A DNA stretch of 35,370 nucleotides from Oscillospiraceae bacterium (GTDB lineage Bacteria; Bacillota; Clostridia; Oscillospirales; Ruminococcaceae), in assembly GCA_017460955.1 (NCBI GenBank), contig JAFTZY010000075.1, positions 1-35,370 on the forward strand, written 5' to 3'. A program made the translations under genes and the position numbers. Below are positions 16,189-27,810 of this stretch, piece after piece. Below the pieces are notes generated by a model. The model did no database searches. It saw only the letters and a program-made list of their open reading frames with translations, and was not told where the DNA came from. The stretch's first letter is position 1; the number at the start of each line of letters is the position of its first letter.

Positions 16189-16280
16189 TGGTTTACCCTC
16201 CCATAAAAATATAGATTTTCTATATCACATCCGCCAGTGCAAGCAGATGCAATAGACGCGATGGATCTTTTGTGCGGATC

Positions 16281-16298
16281 CTGTGAAAAATTTCACAG
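16281..16298. promoter_or_regulatory. Palindromic operator-like site in the GH9 leader
   Basis: CTGTGAAA and TTTCACAG form a perfect inverted repeat around two A bases. It contains TGTGA-N6-TCACA, the pattern bound by Crp/Fnr-family regulators. It lies about 28-46 nt downstream of the predicted transcription start of the CBM4-GH9 gene, where bound protein would block elongation. The RNA could also fold as a hairpin. Which regulator acts is unknown. Confidence 0.45.
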
Positions 16299-16333
16299 TC
16301 TATTCATCCGCCTTTCAGAATCCTATCATGATT

Positions 16334-16362
16334 ATTATAGTATATCTGCACAAAAAAGGCAA
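16334..16362 (-). promoter_or_regulatory. Sigma-A promoter of the CBM4-GH9 gene
   Basis: Minus-strand TTGCCT (16357-16362) and TATAAT (16334-16339) are 17 bp apart. The leader is about 140 nt long and holds the palindrome at 16281-16298 and a small AT-rich hairpin at about 16208-16224. The AT-rich stretch 16363-16446 behind the promoter holds no gene, only an imperfect ACATG/CATGT inverted repeat. Confidence 0.75.
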
Positions 16363-16446
16363 GCGTTTTTTTGAAGTTTGGAACATAATCCAAAACATGT
16401 GCATATTTTTTATGCATGTCGCTTAAAATATGAAGGAAATATGAAT

Positions 16447-16482
16447 GCCGCAGCGAAAATGACAATTGATTTTCGCTGCGGC
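16447..16482 (-). terminator. Terminator of the GH9-CBM3c gene
   Basis: GCCGCAGCGAAAAT (16447-16460) pairs perfectly with ATTTTCGCTGCGGC (16469-16482) around an 8-nt loop, just after the stop. The minus-strand tail is only moderately T-rich (ATTCATATTT), so efficiency is uncertain. Confidence 0.75.
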
Positions 16483-16490
16483 AGTGTGTG

Positions 16491-18839
16491 TTACTGGGTA
16501 TCGGTGAGAACGGGGAGGGTCACGAGGTCCACGAGGGACTGCATGATGTAGACGGCATCGCGGAAGGTCATGTCGCCGCTGCAGTCCACATCGGCATTGC
16601 GGAAGCCGTCCGCGGTGAGCGTGTAGGAGCCGAGCTGGTCCTTGTTGACGCAGATGACGTCGATGATGTCGGTATCGCCGTCCTCATCGGCATCGCCCCA
16701 GGTGATCTCCTTCTCCTGCGCGTCCGTTGCGGGATCGGTCCCGGGCTCATCGGAGGCATCGGTGGGCTTGACATAGGGGTCGGTGGAGGCGGTGGTGCCG
16801 TCGGGCTCGGTACCCCAGATGAGGGTATCGCCGTCGTACATGGTGATGTACGGGGTCACGCTCTCCATGTAGTCCTGACCGCTGATCTGGCCGCTTCCCA
16901 GCTCCTGTGCGGAGTAGTCGTTGGAGGAATCCCAGGCGCCGGCGGTGGACTTGCCTTCGATGGCATCGGGGATGGCGATACGGATCTGTGCCTCGCTGCG
17001 GTGCTCGGACTGACCGGTCGGCATCACGACTCTGCCGTCGTTGAAGGAGATCTTGATGTAGTAGATATTCCCGTCATACTGGATGGGCTTGGAGACGGAT
17101 ACCGCGCCCTCCTCACCGGCATGCTGGTCATAGCCGACGGAGGCGGTGATGTTGTCCACGGACAGACCGGCATCGAGCAGCTCGGTCACGTCGAAGTAGT
17201 AGTTGTACGACAGGTCCTTGACCACTCTGGTCGGCCATGCGGAATGGTTCATGGCCCATACCTGGATCTGGGTATAGCTGGGCTGATCCTGCTGGAGCTT
17301 GGCAGCGACCGCAAATTCGGCCCACTTCGGGGTCTCGGTCGGCGGGAAATCGGCCAGCGGCTTGCCGCCCTTATCGGCGATCATGGCGCACAGCAGTGCG
17401 GTATAGCCGGCATTGTAGTCAATGGCGACCTCGGTGTTCTGATACGCGCCCACATCGTCGGTGAAGGAGCCGTCCTGGTTCGGGCCGCCCTCCAGGGCAC
17501 CGTAGAGCACATGGGCATATTCCTTGTAGGTATCCTTCTCGGTGTTGCCCAGGCCCGTCCACTGGTCATCCCAGACACCGGACGCGGTGCGGTGATGGAA
17601 GCTGTTGGCATTCTTCTCCCCCATGCCGAGCACATAGCACAGGCCGAGGTCGTTGTTGCCGAAGATGTACTGCATCTGGCCGTCCACCCAGGTATTGTAC
17701 TTCTCCTGCTTGGCGGCGTCATCGACAAAGACGGTATCGCTTGCAAGCTTGGCGAGCCATGCCGTGGTGGTCATATGGCGTGCGGAGCCCCACTGGAAGA
17801 GCCATGCCATGCCGTCGGGGGTGTACTGCACCTGCTTGCCGCCGTAGCCGGTCGTCCAGTATTCGAGGTGCTTATAGACCTGCTGCTTCCACTCGTCCTT
17901 ACCGGTATTCTGGTAATAGAGGAGGGCGGCTGCCTGGAGGGCATCGTCCCAGCAGAAGCCCCAGGTGAACTTGCGCTCGGTGGACTGCTCCTCGGTGGCG
18001 AGGTTCGGGATATAGTCGGACTCGCACAGATCGAGGTACTTCTGCTCGCCGGTGGCCTTGTACATCCAGTTGGCGGCATAGAACAGGTCGTCGTAATAAT
18101 CCGAGCACTTATAATAGTTACCGCCGGCCGTCTGGCCCTGGTCCTCGTTGCTGCGCGTGGAATCGGCCAGTGCGAAGAGGGACTTGGCGTGGGTCAGATA
18201 GTTCTCGGCAAGGGCGGGATCCTCCTCCTTGAACACGATATATCCGGCGGCCAGTGCAGCGGCCATCTGGGACACCGTGGAGGTGCAGGTGATCTCGTCA
18301 TAGGGTCTGGGGTCCGAGCCGCCCTTGAGGACGTACTTGCGCATATAGACCTCAGCACTGCCCCACCATACATGGTCAAAGGCATCGTCGGCGATCAGGC
18401 CGTAGACCTTGTCGCCGTCATCGGCGGCGGCAACGTAGTCCAGGCCCCACTGGAGGTTGTTCCTGTACAGGTCGTAGAGGCCTGCCTCCTTGACGGCATC
18501 GCCGTACTCGATCAGGCCCCATGCGAGGATGGCGGCAGTGTAGGCGTTGGTGTGGGTGATCTTGAGGTGGTCACCGGCATCGAACCAGCCGCCCGGAACG
18601 ACATCGTTCACCATGGCGTCGTCACGCCACTGCACGAAGTTCCAGTCGGGCAGCTCGCCGCACTGCTGCACCTCATAGAAGAACATGGACTTCTGGAGGG
18701 CTTCGGCGTAGTTGATGTCCACCTCCTCGGCGGCATTGGCCGTCAGGGGTGCGGACGCAGTGAGGACCTGGGACACGGGTGCTGTCAGCGCAGAGGCACA
18801 CATGGCAAGTCCGGAGATGAATGCAATGAGTTTTTTCAT
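16491..18839 (-). CDS. Secreted GH9-CBM3c processive endoglucanase with dockerin
   Basis: The 782-residue protein is a theme-B GH9 cellulase. A signal peptide covers about 1-37. The GH9 barrel directly follows (about 41-490), with catalytic Asp87 and Asp90 in WFDAGDH, His415 in SFHHR, and Glu470 in NTEVAIDYNAG. A family 3c cellulose-binding module spans about 503-678 (from WAEFAVAAKL to MYDGDTLIWGTEP). In this family it feeds a glucan chain into the catalytic cleft, which makes the enzyme processive. A Thr/Asp/Pro linker (about 680-709) leads to a dockerin (about 713-776) with loops DADEDGDTDIID and DVDCSGDMTFRD. It has its own promoter; the ribosome binding site is AGAGGGGAAAG. Confidence 0.96.
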   Translation of the reverse strand: MKKLIAFISGLAMCASALTAPVSQVLTASAPLTANAAEEVDINYAEALQKSMFFYEVQQCGELPDWNFVQWRDDAMVNDVVPGGWFDAGDHLKITHTNAYTAAILAWGLIEYGDAVKEAGLYDLYRNNLQWGLDYVAAADDGDKVYGLIADDAFDHVWWGSAEVYMRKYVLKGGSDPRPYDEITCTSTVSQMAAALAAGYIVFKEEDPALAENYLTHAKSLFALADSTRSNEDQGQTAGGNYYKCSDYYDDLFYAANWMYKATGEQKYLDLCESDYIPNLATEEQSTERKFTWGFCWDDALQAAALLYYQNTGKDEWKQQVYKHLEYWTTGYGGKQVQYTPDGMAWLFQWGSARHMTTTAWLAKLASDTVFVDDAAKQEKYNTWVDGQMQYIFGNNDLGLCYVLGMGEKNANSFHHRTASGVWDDQWTGLGNTEKDTYKEYAHVLYGALEGGPNQDGSFTDDVGAYQNTEVAIDYNAGYTALLCAMIADKGGKPLADFPPTETPKWAEFAVAAKLQQDQPSYTQIQVWAMNHSAWPTRVVKDLSYNYYFDVTELLDAGLSVDNITASVGYDQHAGEEGAVSVSKPIQYDGNIYYIKISFNDGRVVMPTGQSEHRSEAQIRIAIPDAIEGKSTAGAWDSSNDYSAQELGSGQISGQDYMESVTPYITMYDGDTLIWGTEPDGTTASTDPYVKPTDASDEPGTDPATDAQEKEITWGDADEDGDTDIIDVICVNKDQLGSYTLTADGFRNADVDCSGDMTFRDAVYIMQSLVDLVTLPVLTDTQ

Positions 18840-18874
18840 GGATCTTTCCCCTCTCTGAAAATATAGGTACTTTT

Positions 18875-18903
18875 ATTTTACAACACTTTTTTGCAGTTGT
18901 CAA
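18875..18903 (-). promoter_or_regulatory. Sigma-A promoter of the GH9-CBM3c gene
   Basis: Minus-strand TTGACA (18898-18903) and TAAAAT (18875-18880) are 17 bp apart, only about 30 bp upstream of the start codon. Confidence 0.8.
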
Positions 18904-18932
18904 GGGATTTGCAGGATCTTGGAGATAAAAAT

Positions 18933-18957
18933 ACTCCCTCCGCCAAGCGGAGGGAGT
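18933..18957 (-). terminator. Intrinsic terminator of gdhA
   Basis: ACTCCCTCCGC pairs with GCGGAGGGAGT-type sequence in a perfect GC-rich stem around a short loop. On the minus strand ATTTTTAT follows. It lies about 28 bp after the gdhA stop. Confidence 0.85.
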
Positions 18958-18984
18958 CATCTTGCAGTAAATCAGCGGGGCGAA

Positions 18985-20343
18985 TCAGACAACGCCCTGT
19001 GCCTTCATAGCCTCGGCAACCTTCAGGAAGCCTGCGATGTTGGCACCTGCTACCAGGTCATCGCCCAGGCCGTAGGTGTTGGCAGCCTTGACGGAGGACT
19101 GGAAGATGTTCTTCATGATGTCCTTGAGCTTCTCGTCGACCTCCTCGGCGCTCCAGTTGTAGCGCAGGGAGTTCTGGCTCATTTCCAGACCGGATACAGC
19201 GACACCGCCGGCGTTAACAGCCTTGGAGGGGGCTACGATCACGTTCTTGGACTTGAGGAATGCAATAGCCTCGTTGGAGGTGGGCATGTTGGAAACCTCC
19301 ACATAGTACTTCACGCCGTTGGCAACGATCTTCTCAGCCTCAGCCATGCCGACCTCGTTCTGGGTAGCGCACGGCATGATGATGTCGGCCTTGACGCCCC
19401 ACGGCTTTTCGCCTGCGTGGAACTCTACATTGCCGCCGAACTTGTCAGCATAATCCTGTACTCTGTTGCGGCAGGATGCACGCATCTCGAGCAGGTAGTC
19501 CACCTTCTCGTCGGTGGAGATGCCGTCGGGATCGTATACATAGCCGTCCGGACCGGAGATGGTAACGACCTTGCCGCCCAGCTCATTGACCTTCTTGATG
19601 GTGCCCCATGCAACGTTGCCGAAGCCGGATACAGCCACGGTCTTGCCCTTGATGGTGTCACCGAAGTGCTCGAGCATATTGACGGTGTAGTAAACTGCGC
19701 CGTAGCCGGTAGCCTCCGGACGGATCAGGGAGCCGCCGTACTCGAGGCCCTTGCCGGTCAGAACGCCGGTGAACTCGTTGCGGATCCTCTTGTACTGGCC
19801 GAACAGGTAGCCGATCTCACGGCCGCCCACGCCGATGTCACCTGCGGGAACGTCGGTGTTCGGACCGATGTGCTTGCAAAGCTCCGTCATGAAGCTCTGG
19901 CAGAAGCGCATTACCTCTGCGTCGGACTTGCCCTGCGGATCGAAGTCGGAGCCGCCCTTGCCGCCGCCCATCGGGAGGCTGGTCAGGCTGTTCTTGAAGA
20001 TCTGCTCAAAGCCCAGGAACTTGATGATACCGATATATACATTGGGAGCAAAACGAAGGCCGCCCTTGTACGGACCGATGGCAGAGTTGAACTCTACACG
20101 GAAGCCGCGGTTTACCTGTACCTTGCCGTTGTCGTCCACCCACGGAACACGGAACACGATCTGGCGCTCCGGCTCTACGATGCGCTCGAAGACACCGGCC
20201 TCGACCAGGTCAGGTCTTGCCTCGGCCAGCGGCTCTACGGACTCGAATACCTCTGTTACTGTCTGAATGAACTCAGGCTCACCCTGATTTCTTGCCTTGA
20301 CTCTCTCCAGGAGATCAAGCAAATACTGATTCTTTAACGCCAT
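18985..20343 (-). CDS. gdhA: NADP-type glutamate dehydrogenase
   Basis: The 452-residue protein is a small hexameric glutamate dehydrogenase that aminates 2-oxoglutarate with ammonia. The substrate-binding lysine motif PMGGGKGGSDFDP and the conserved DVPAGDIGVGGREIGYLFGQYK are present. The nucleotide-binding GFGNVAWG lies in the second domain, and the C-terminal block MSQNSLRYNWSAEEVD is intact. I start at the ATG at 20343 (MALKNQYLLDLL) because AGGAGG lies 9 nt upstream; the longer open frame upstream has no supporting site. It is a single-gene unit with its own promoter and terminator. It provides the ammonia-rich assimilation route beside the nearby gltBD. Confidence 0.96.
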   Translation of the reverse strand: MALKNQYLLDLLERVKARNQGEPEFIQTVTEVFESVEPLAEARPDLVEAGVFERIVEPERQIVFRVPWVDDNGKVQVNRGFRVEFNSAIGPYKGGLRFAPNVYIGIIKFLGFEQIFKNSLTSLPMGGGKGGSDFDPQGKSDAEVMRFCQSFMTELCKHIGPNTDVPAGDIGVGGREIGYLFGQYKRIRNEFTGVLTGKGLEYGGSLIRPEATGYGAVYYTVNMLEHFGDTIKGKTVAVSGFGNVAWGTIKKVNELGGKVVTISGPDGYVYDPDGISTDEKVDYLLEMRASCRNRVQDYADKFGGNVEFHAGEKPWGVKADIIMPCATQNEVGMAEAEKIVANGVKYYVEVSNMPTSNEAIAFLKSKNVIVAPSKAVNAGGVAVSGLEMSQNSLRYNWSAEEVDEKLKDIMKNIFQSSVKAANTYGLGDDLVAGANIAGFLKVAEAMKAQGVV

Positions 20344-20449
20344 TGTTAAGAACCTCCTACATAAAATTCCGCCGGGACCGGTAAAAGAGCGGCAGGCCGT
20401 CCGGCCGCCCGTCTCCCGTGAACACCTGTCCTCCGTACACGGTACTTTT

Positions 20450-20478
20450 ATTATAGCATCCTTTTGTGAAAATTGCAA
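20450..20478 (-). promoter_or_regulatory. Sigma-A promoter of gdhA
   Basis: Minus-strand TTGCAA (20473-20478) and TATAAT (20450-20455) are 17 bp apart, with TGC before the -10 box. The leader is about 100 nt and GC-rich. The -35 region lies inside one copy of a 20-nt direct repeat. Confidence 0.75.
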
Positions 20479-20584
20479 GGGCTATTTGCAATTTTTTCTT
20501 TGTTTTGCAGATTTTTCCCGTAATTTGTAAATAGCACAGAAGATATTCCTGAAAGGGGCGGATTTTTTGTGAAAATTGCAAGGG
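20462..20584. repeat. 20-nt direct repeat bracketing the gdhA upstream region
   Basis: The same 20 bases (TTTTGTGAAAATTGCAAGGG) occur at 20462-20481 and 20565-20584, 103 bp apart. The proximal copy covers the gdhA -35 box. The distal copy stands next to the atp terminator. Between them the sequence is AT-rich without a gene. The repeats may bind a regulator or be a duplication. Confidence 0.6.
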
Positions 20585-20587
20585 GTG

Positions 20588-20625
20588 CAAAAAAGCCAGC
20601 AGGAGCGCATGGAACGTTCCTGCTG
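20588..20625 (-). terminator. Intrinsic terminator of the atp operon
   Basis: CAGCAGGA (20597-20604) pairs with TCCTGCTG (20618-20625), followed on the minus strand by GGC and six T. It lies just past the atpC stop. Confidence 0.85.
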
Positions 20626-20632
20626 TGCCTTC

Positions 20633-21040
20633 TTATTTTCTGCCGGATACCGCCAGTCGGTTGAGCGCACGCTGTAATTTGAGATTGGCACGCTCGAGCC
20701 GGTCGGGCTCGTTTTTGTACTGCTCGATCTTGCGCAGGGCATCCTGCCGGGAGCGCTCGGCCCAGTCCGGGTCGATCTCCTCGGCCCATTCGGCGGCGGT
20801 GGTCATGACCGTCGTGCGCTCGTCGGATACCTTGAGCACGCCGCCCGCTTCGGCTGCGGTCCGGGTCGTGCCGTCGGGCATCTTGATGGTCAGTGCGCCG
20901 GTCTTGAGAATGGCCGCATACCGGATATGGCCTGCCAGGATCCCGACATCGCCCTCGGTCGTGCGGGCAATGAGCTCGGCGACCTCCCCGTCAAACAGGG
21001 TCTTGTCGGGCGTGAGGATCATCAGACGATAGGTATTCAT
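20633..21040 (-). CDS. atpC: F-type ATP synthase epsilon subunit
   Basis: The 135-residue protein is the epsilon subunit of the F1 sector. It has the N-terminal beta-sandwich (about 1-84, MNTYRLMILTPDKTLFDGEV, EGDVGILAGH) and a C-terminal helical hairpin (about 86-130). It links the central stalk to the c-ring and can inhibit ATP hydrolysis. It is the last gene of the operon, 10 bp after atpD, and a terminator follows. Confidence 0.95.
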   Translation of the reverse strand: MNTYRLMILTPDKTLFDGEVAELIARTTEGDVGILAGHIRYAAILKTGALTIKMPDGTTRTAAEAGGVLKVSDERTTVMTTAAEWAEEIDPDWAERSRQDALRKIEQYKNEPDRLERANLKLQRALNRLAVSGRK

Positions 21041-21050
21041 GCGTCACCCC

Positions 21051-24865
<3,815 letters not shown>

Positions 24866-24885
24866 TCAACTTTTACTAAAAACTT

Positions 24886-25419
24886 TCATTCTGACTTCGA
24901 CTCCCGGGCAAACTGCGACAGCTGTCCGCGCAGGGAATTGTCCATCCGGGTGTCCCCGTACTGTACGATCATGCCGCCGATCAGGGACGCATCCACCTGC
25001 TCATGCAGCCGGATCTTTCTGGACAGCTTCCTGCCAAGGGTCTCACACAGGGCCTTACGCTGCGCATCGGTGAGCGCCACGGCGCTTGTCACCTCGACCT
25101 CGGCGATACCGAAGTGTTCATCATACATCGCATCGAAGCTCCTGCGGATCTCGGAGAGATGGGAGAATCTGCGGCGCTCGGTCAGAAGGCACAGAAAATT
25201 CTCCGTGATCCCCTGTGTATCGCCGATGATGCGGCGCAGCACCTCCACGCGCTCCGGGGCGCTCAGGGTCGGCACGTCGAGCAGCACCGCAAGCTCCGGA
25301 TACTGCCCTGTCAGGTCGTCAAATGTATCGAGCTCTTCATGGATGCGTGCCTCGCACCCGGACTCCTGTGCCAGGGAGAACAGGGCCTCGGCGTACACTC
25401 TGCCTACTGTCTGCCTCAT
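24886..25419 (-). CDS. atpH: F-type ATP synthase delta subunit
   Basis: The 177-residue delta subunit caps the F1 head and joins it to the b-subunit stalk. Features are the N-terminal VGRVYAEALFSLAQE, a helical N-domain (about 1-105) and the C-terminal IRLHEQVDASLIGGMIVQYGDTRMDNSLRGQL (key parts DASLIGGM and DNSLRGQL). It overlaps atpF by 4 nt. Confidence 0.95.
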   Translation of the reverse strand: MRQTVGRVYAEALFSLAQESGCEARIHEELDTFDDLTGQYPELAVLLDVPTLSAPERVEVLRRIIGDTQGITENFLCLLTERRRFSHLSEIRRSFDAMYDEHFGIAEVEVTSAVALTDAQRKALCETLGRKLSRKIRLHEQVDASLIGGMIVQYGDTRMDNSLRGQLSQFARESKSE

Positions 25420-25925
25420 GCCTCATCCCCCGCATGCTCTGCATTGCTGAGGAAATCCGCGATCAGACGCTCGTGGTCGCTCGGGTCGATCTCCTTTTCG
25501 AGGATCTTCCCGGCAAGCTCCACAGCAAGACCGGAGATCTCGCCTTGCAGCTCGCTTCTGGCACGAAGCCGCTCACGCTCCGTCTCAAGCTGTGCCTTCT
25601 CACGGGCCGCATGGGCCTCGGCACGGGCGGTTTCAAGGATGGCATCGCCCTTGCTCTGTGCGGTCTTTTCGGCACGTCTGACGATCTCGTCAGCCTCCGC
25701 CTTCGCACCGGCAATGGCCTTTGCATATTTTTCCTGGTCGGCACTGGCTGCACTGCGGGCATCCTCCGCAGCGGCGTATGTATCCGTGAGCTCCTGCCTG
25801 CGCTTTTCAAGGATGGCATCCACACGTCCGAAGAGGAAGTGCTTGAACGCCAGGAAGATGAGCAGCGTATTGATGAGCGTGAACAGGATCGTGCCGACAT
25901 CGATCGTTAAGAAATCAAGATTCAA
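25416..25925 (-). CDS. atpF: F-type ATP synthase b subunit
   Basis: The 169-residue peripheral-stalk subunit has one N-terminal membrane helix (about 9-28, VGTILFTLINTLLIFLAF). A long charged coiled coil follows (about 35-150, rich in Ala, Glu, Arg and Lys), then a C-terminal delta-binding part. The start codon is TTG at 25925, preceded by GGAGG at 9 nt; no ATG is available near the N-terminus. It stands 30 bp after atpE and overlaps atpH by 4 nt. Confidence 0.95.
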   Translation of the reverse strand: MNLDFLTIDVGTILFTLINTLLIFLAFKHFLFGRVDAILEKRRQELTDTYAAAEDARSAASADQEKYAKAIAGAKAEADEIVRRAEKTAQSKGDAILETARAEAHAAREKAQLETERERLRARSELQGEISGLAVELAGKILEKEIDPSDHERLIADFLSNAEHAGDEA

Positions 25926-25955
25926 GATCGTTACCCTCCATTCCGGGGCACTTCA

Positions 25956-26994
<1,039 letters not shown>

Positions 26995-26995
26995 A

Positions 26996-27412
26996 CTAAC
27001 GATCCCTCCGTTTCTCTGAATCTTCTTTCCGGTCCCCGCTCCTGCGTGCGGGAGTACCCGGTGTACGCACCGACAGGATCCCGAAGATGACCTTCGGGTA
27101 CAAAAACGGCAGTACTGCCGCCGGAGCGCTCACATACGGGGACAAAAGCCCCAGTGCGATCACCGCCGATGCCACCAGGCACCGCAGGAGATACCCCGCC
27201 ATATCCCGGGTCTTCCCGTGGTACACGGCACGCTGTACCGTGCGCCGCAGAAGCAGGAGATTGACGTACATCCCCGCACTGCCAAGGGCAAGTCCGATGG
27301 GAACGGCCATGTGCAGCCCTGTCAGGAGCACGGATACGAGCCAGAGCAATGCATCCAAGAGCACAGTACAGACTGCTGCAAAGCGCAGCTCCCGATGCAG
27401 ATCCTCCTGCAT
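26996..27412 (-). CDS. atpI: ATP synthase subunit I (AtpI-like)
   Basis: The 138-residue membrane protein leads the operon. I start it at 27412 (MQEDLHRELRFAAV) with GGAGGT upstream. It has about four hydrophobic helices (about 12-33, 36-54, 73-90 and 93-112) and a charged tail rich in Arg, Lys and Glu. This size, topology and position match AtpI/UncI, a c-ring assembly factor. Sequence conservation in this family is low, so the name rests mainly on position and topology. Confidence 0.75.
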   Translation of the reverse strand: MQEDLHRELRFAAVCTVLLDALLWLVSVLLTGLHMAVPIGLALGSAGMYVNLLLLRRTVQRAVYHGKTRDMAGYLLRCLVASAVIALGLLSPYVSAPAAVLPFLYPKVIFGILSVRTPGTPARRSGDRKEDSEKRRDR

Positions 27413-27451
27413 ATGTCCACCTCCCCGGTGCCGCTGATGCGTACAGATTCT

Positions 27452-27480
27452 ATTATAACGCAATTGCACACAAATGTCAA
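27452..27480 (-). promoter_or_regulatory. Consensus sigma-A promoter of the atp operon
   Basis: Minus-strand TTGACA (27475-27480) and TATAAT (27452-27457) are both perfect and 17 bp apart. Transcription should start near 27445, about 33 nt before atpI. A separate terminator lies just upstream at 27491-27514. Confidence 0.9.
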
Positions 27481-27490
27481 GGAGCAACCT

Positions 27491-27514
27491 AAAAAAACAG
27501 GAAGTTCTTTCCTG
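27491..27514 (-). terminator. Intrinsic terminator of the small transcript
   Basis: CAGGAA and TTCCTG pair around GTTCT. Seven consecutive A on the plus strand (27491-27497) give a T7 tail on the minus strand. It shields the atp promoter from upstream transcription. Confidence 0.8.
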
Positions 27515-27552
27515 CAAGGGGGTGCTCCCCTTCCTTTTGTAAGGCGTTTGCT
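27491..27552 (-). ncRNA. Predicted small RNA of about 62 nt upstream of atpI
   Basis: A strong promoter ends at 27559 and an intrinsic terminator ends at 27491, leaving a transcript of about 62 nt. It contains two neighbouring hairpins: AAGGGG/CCCCTT (27516-27532) and CAGGAA/TTCCTG (27498-27514). The second is followed by seven T on the minus strand. No start codon with a ribosome binding site is present, so it is not an evident small gene. It could be a stand-alone small RNA or an attenuated leader upstream of the atp promoter. Confidence 0.5.
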
Positions 27553-27558
27553 TTCTTT

Positions 27559-27587
27559 ATCATAGCACAAAACTGACCGGGAGTCAA
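27559..27587 (-). promoter_or_regulatory. Extended -10 promoter of the small transcript
   Basis: Minus-strand TTGACT (27582-27587) and TATGAT (27559-27564) are 17 bp apart, with TGC directly before the -10 box. Each box has one mismatch. The stretch 27588-27732 beyond it holds no gene that I can support. Confidence 0.65.
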
Positions 27588-27732
27588 TCGTGAAACTGCA
27601 TAAGTTTCCTCCCCCGCCCCTTCTGTTTTTTTGCCGGGCGTTGCACTGGTTTACCGCGGGAAACGGGGGCGTTTTTTTGCGAAAACACTGGCGTTTCTCC
27701 GGATAATTAGCATCTTCTAACAAAGAAAAAGC

Positions 27733-27760
27733 TTGCATTTTCCTGAATTTGTGCTATAAT
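27733..27760 (+). promoter_or_regulatory. Promoter of the Tp47-like gene
   Basis: TTGCAT (27733-27738) and TATAAT (27755-27760) are 16 bp apart, with TGC before the -10 box (extended -10). The leader to the ATG at 27811 is about 45 nt. Confidence 0.75.
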
Positions 27761-27810
27761 AGTTTGTGTCAGCTTATGACAGTATCAAAATAGTAAGGAG
27801 TCATGAAGTT

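Noticed and set aside
16281..16298. Naming the palindrome a true CRP site
   Set aside because: The pattern matches, but classical cAMP-CRP control is not established for this group, and the regulator gene is not in the window. Reported only as a Crp/Fnr-like palindrome.
13111..18839. CRISPR arrays, tRNA or rRNA genes
   Set aside because: No regularly spaced direct repeats with unique spacers and no cloverleaf or rRNA-like sequence were seen anywhere in the window.
27588..27732. Gene in the stretch between the small-RNA promoter and the Tp47-like promoter
   Set aside because: The open frames crossing it lack ribosome binding sites and read through promoters and terminators; the stretch looks like plain intergenic DNA.
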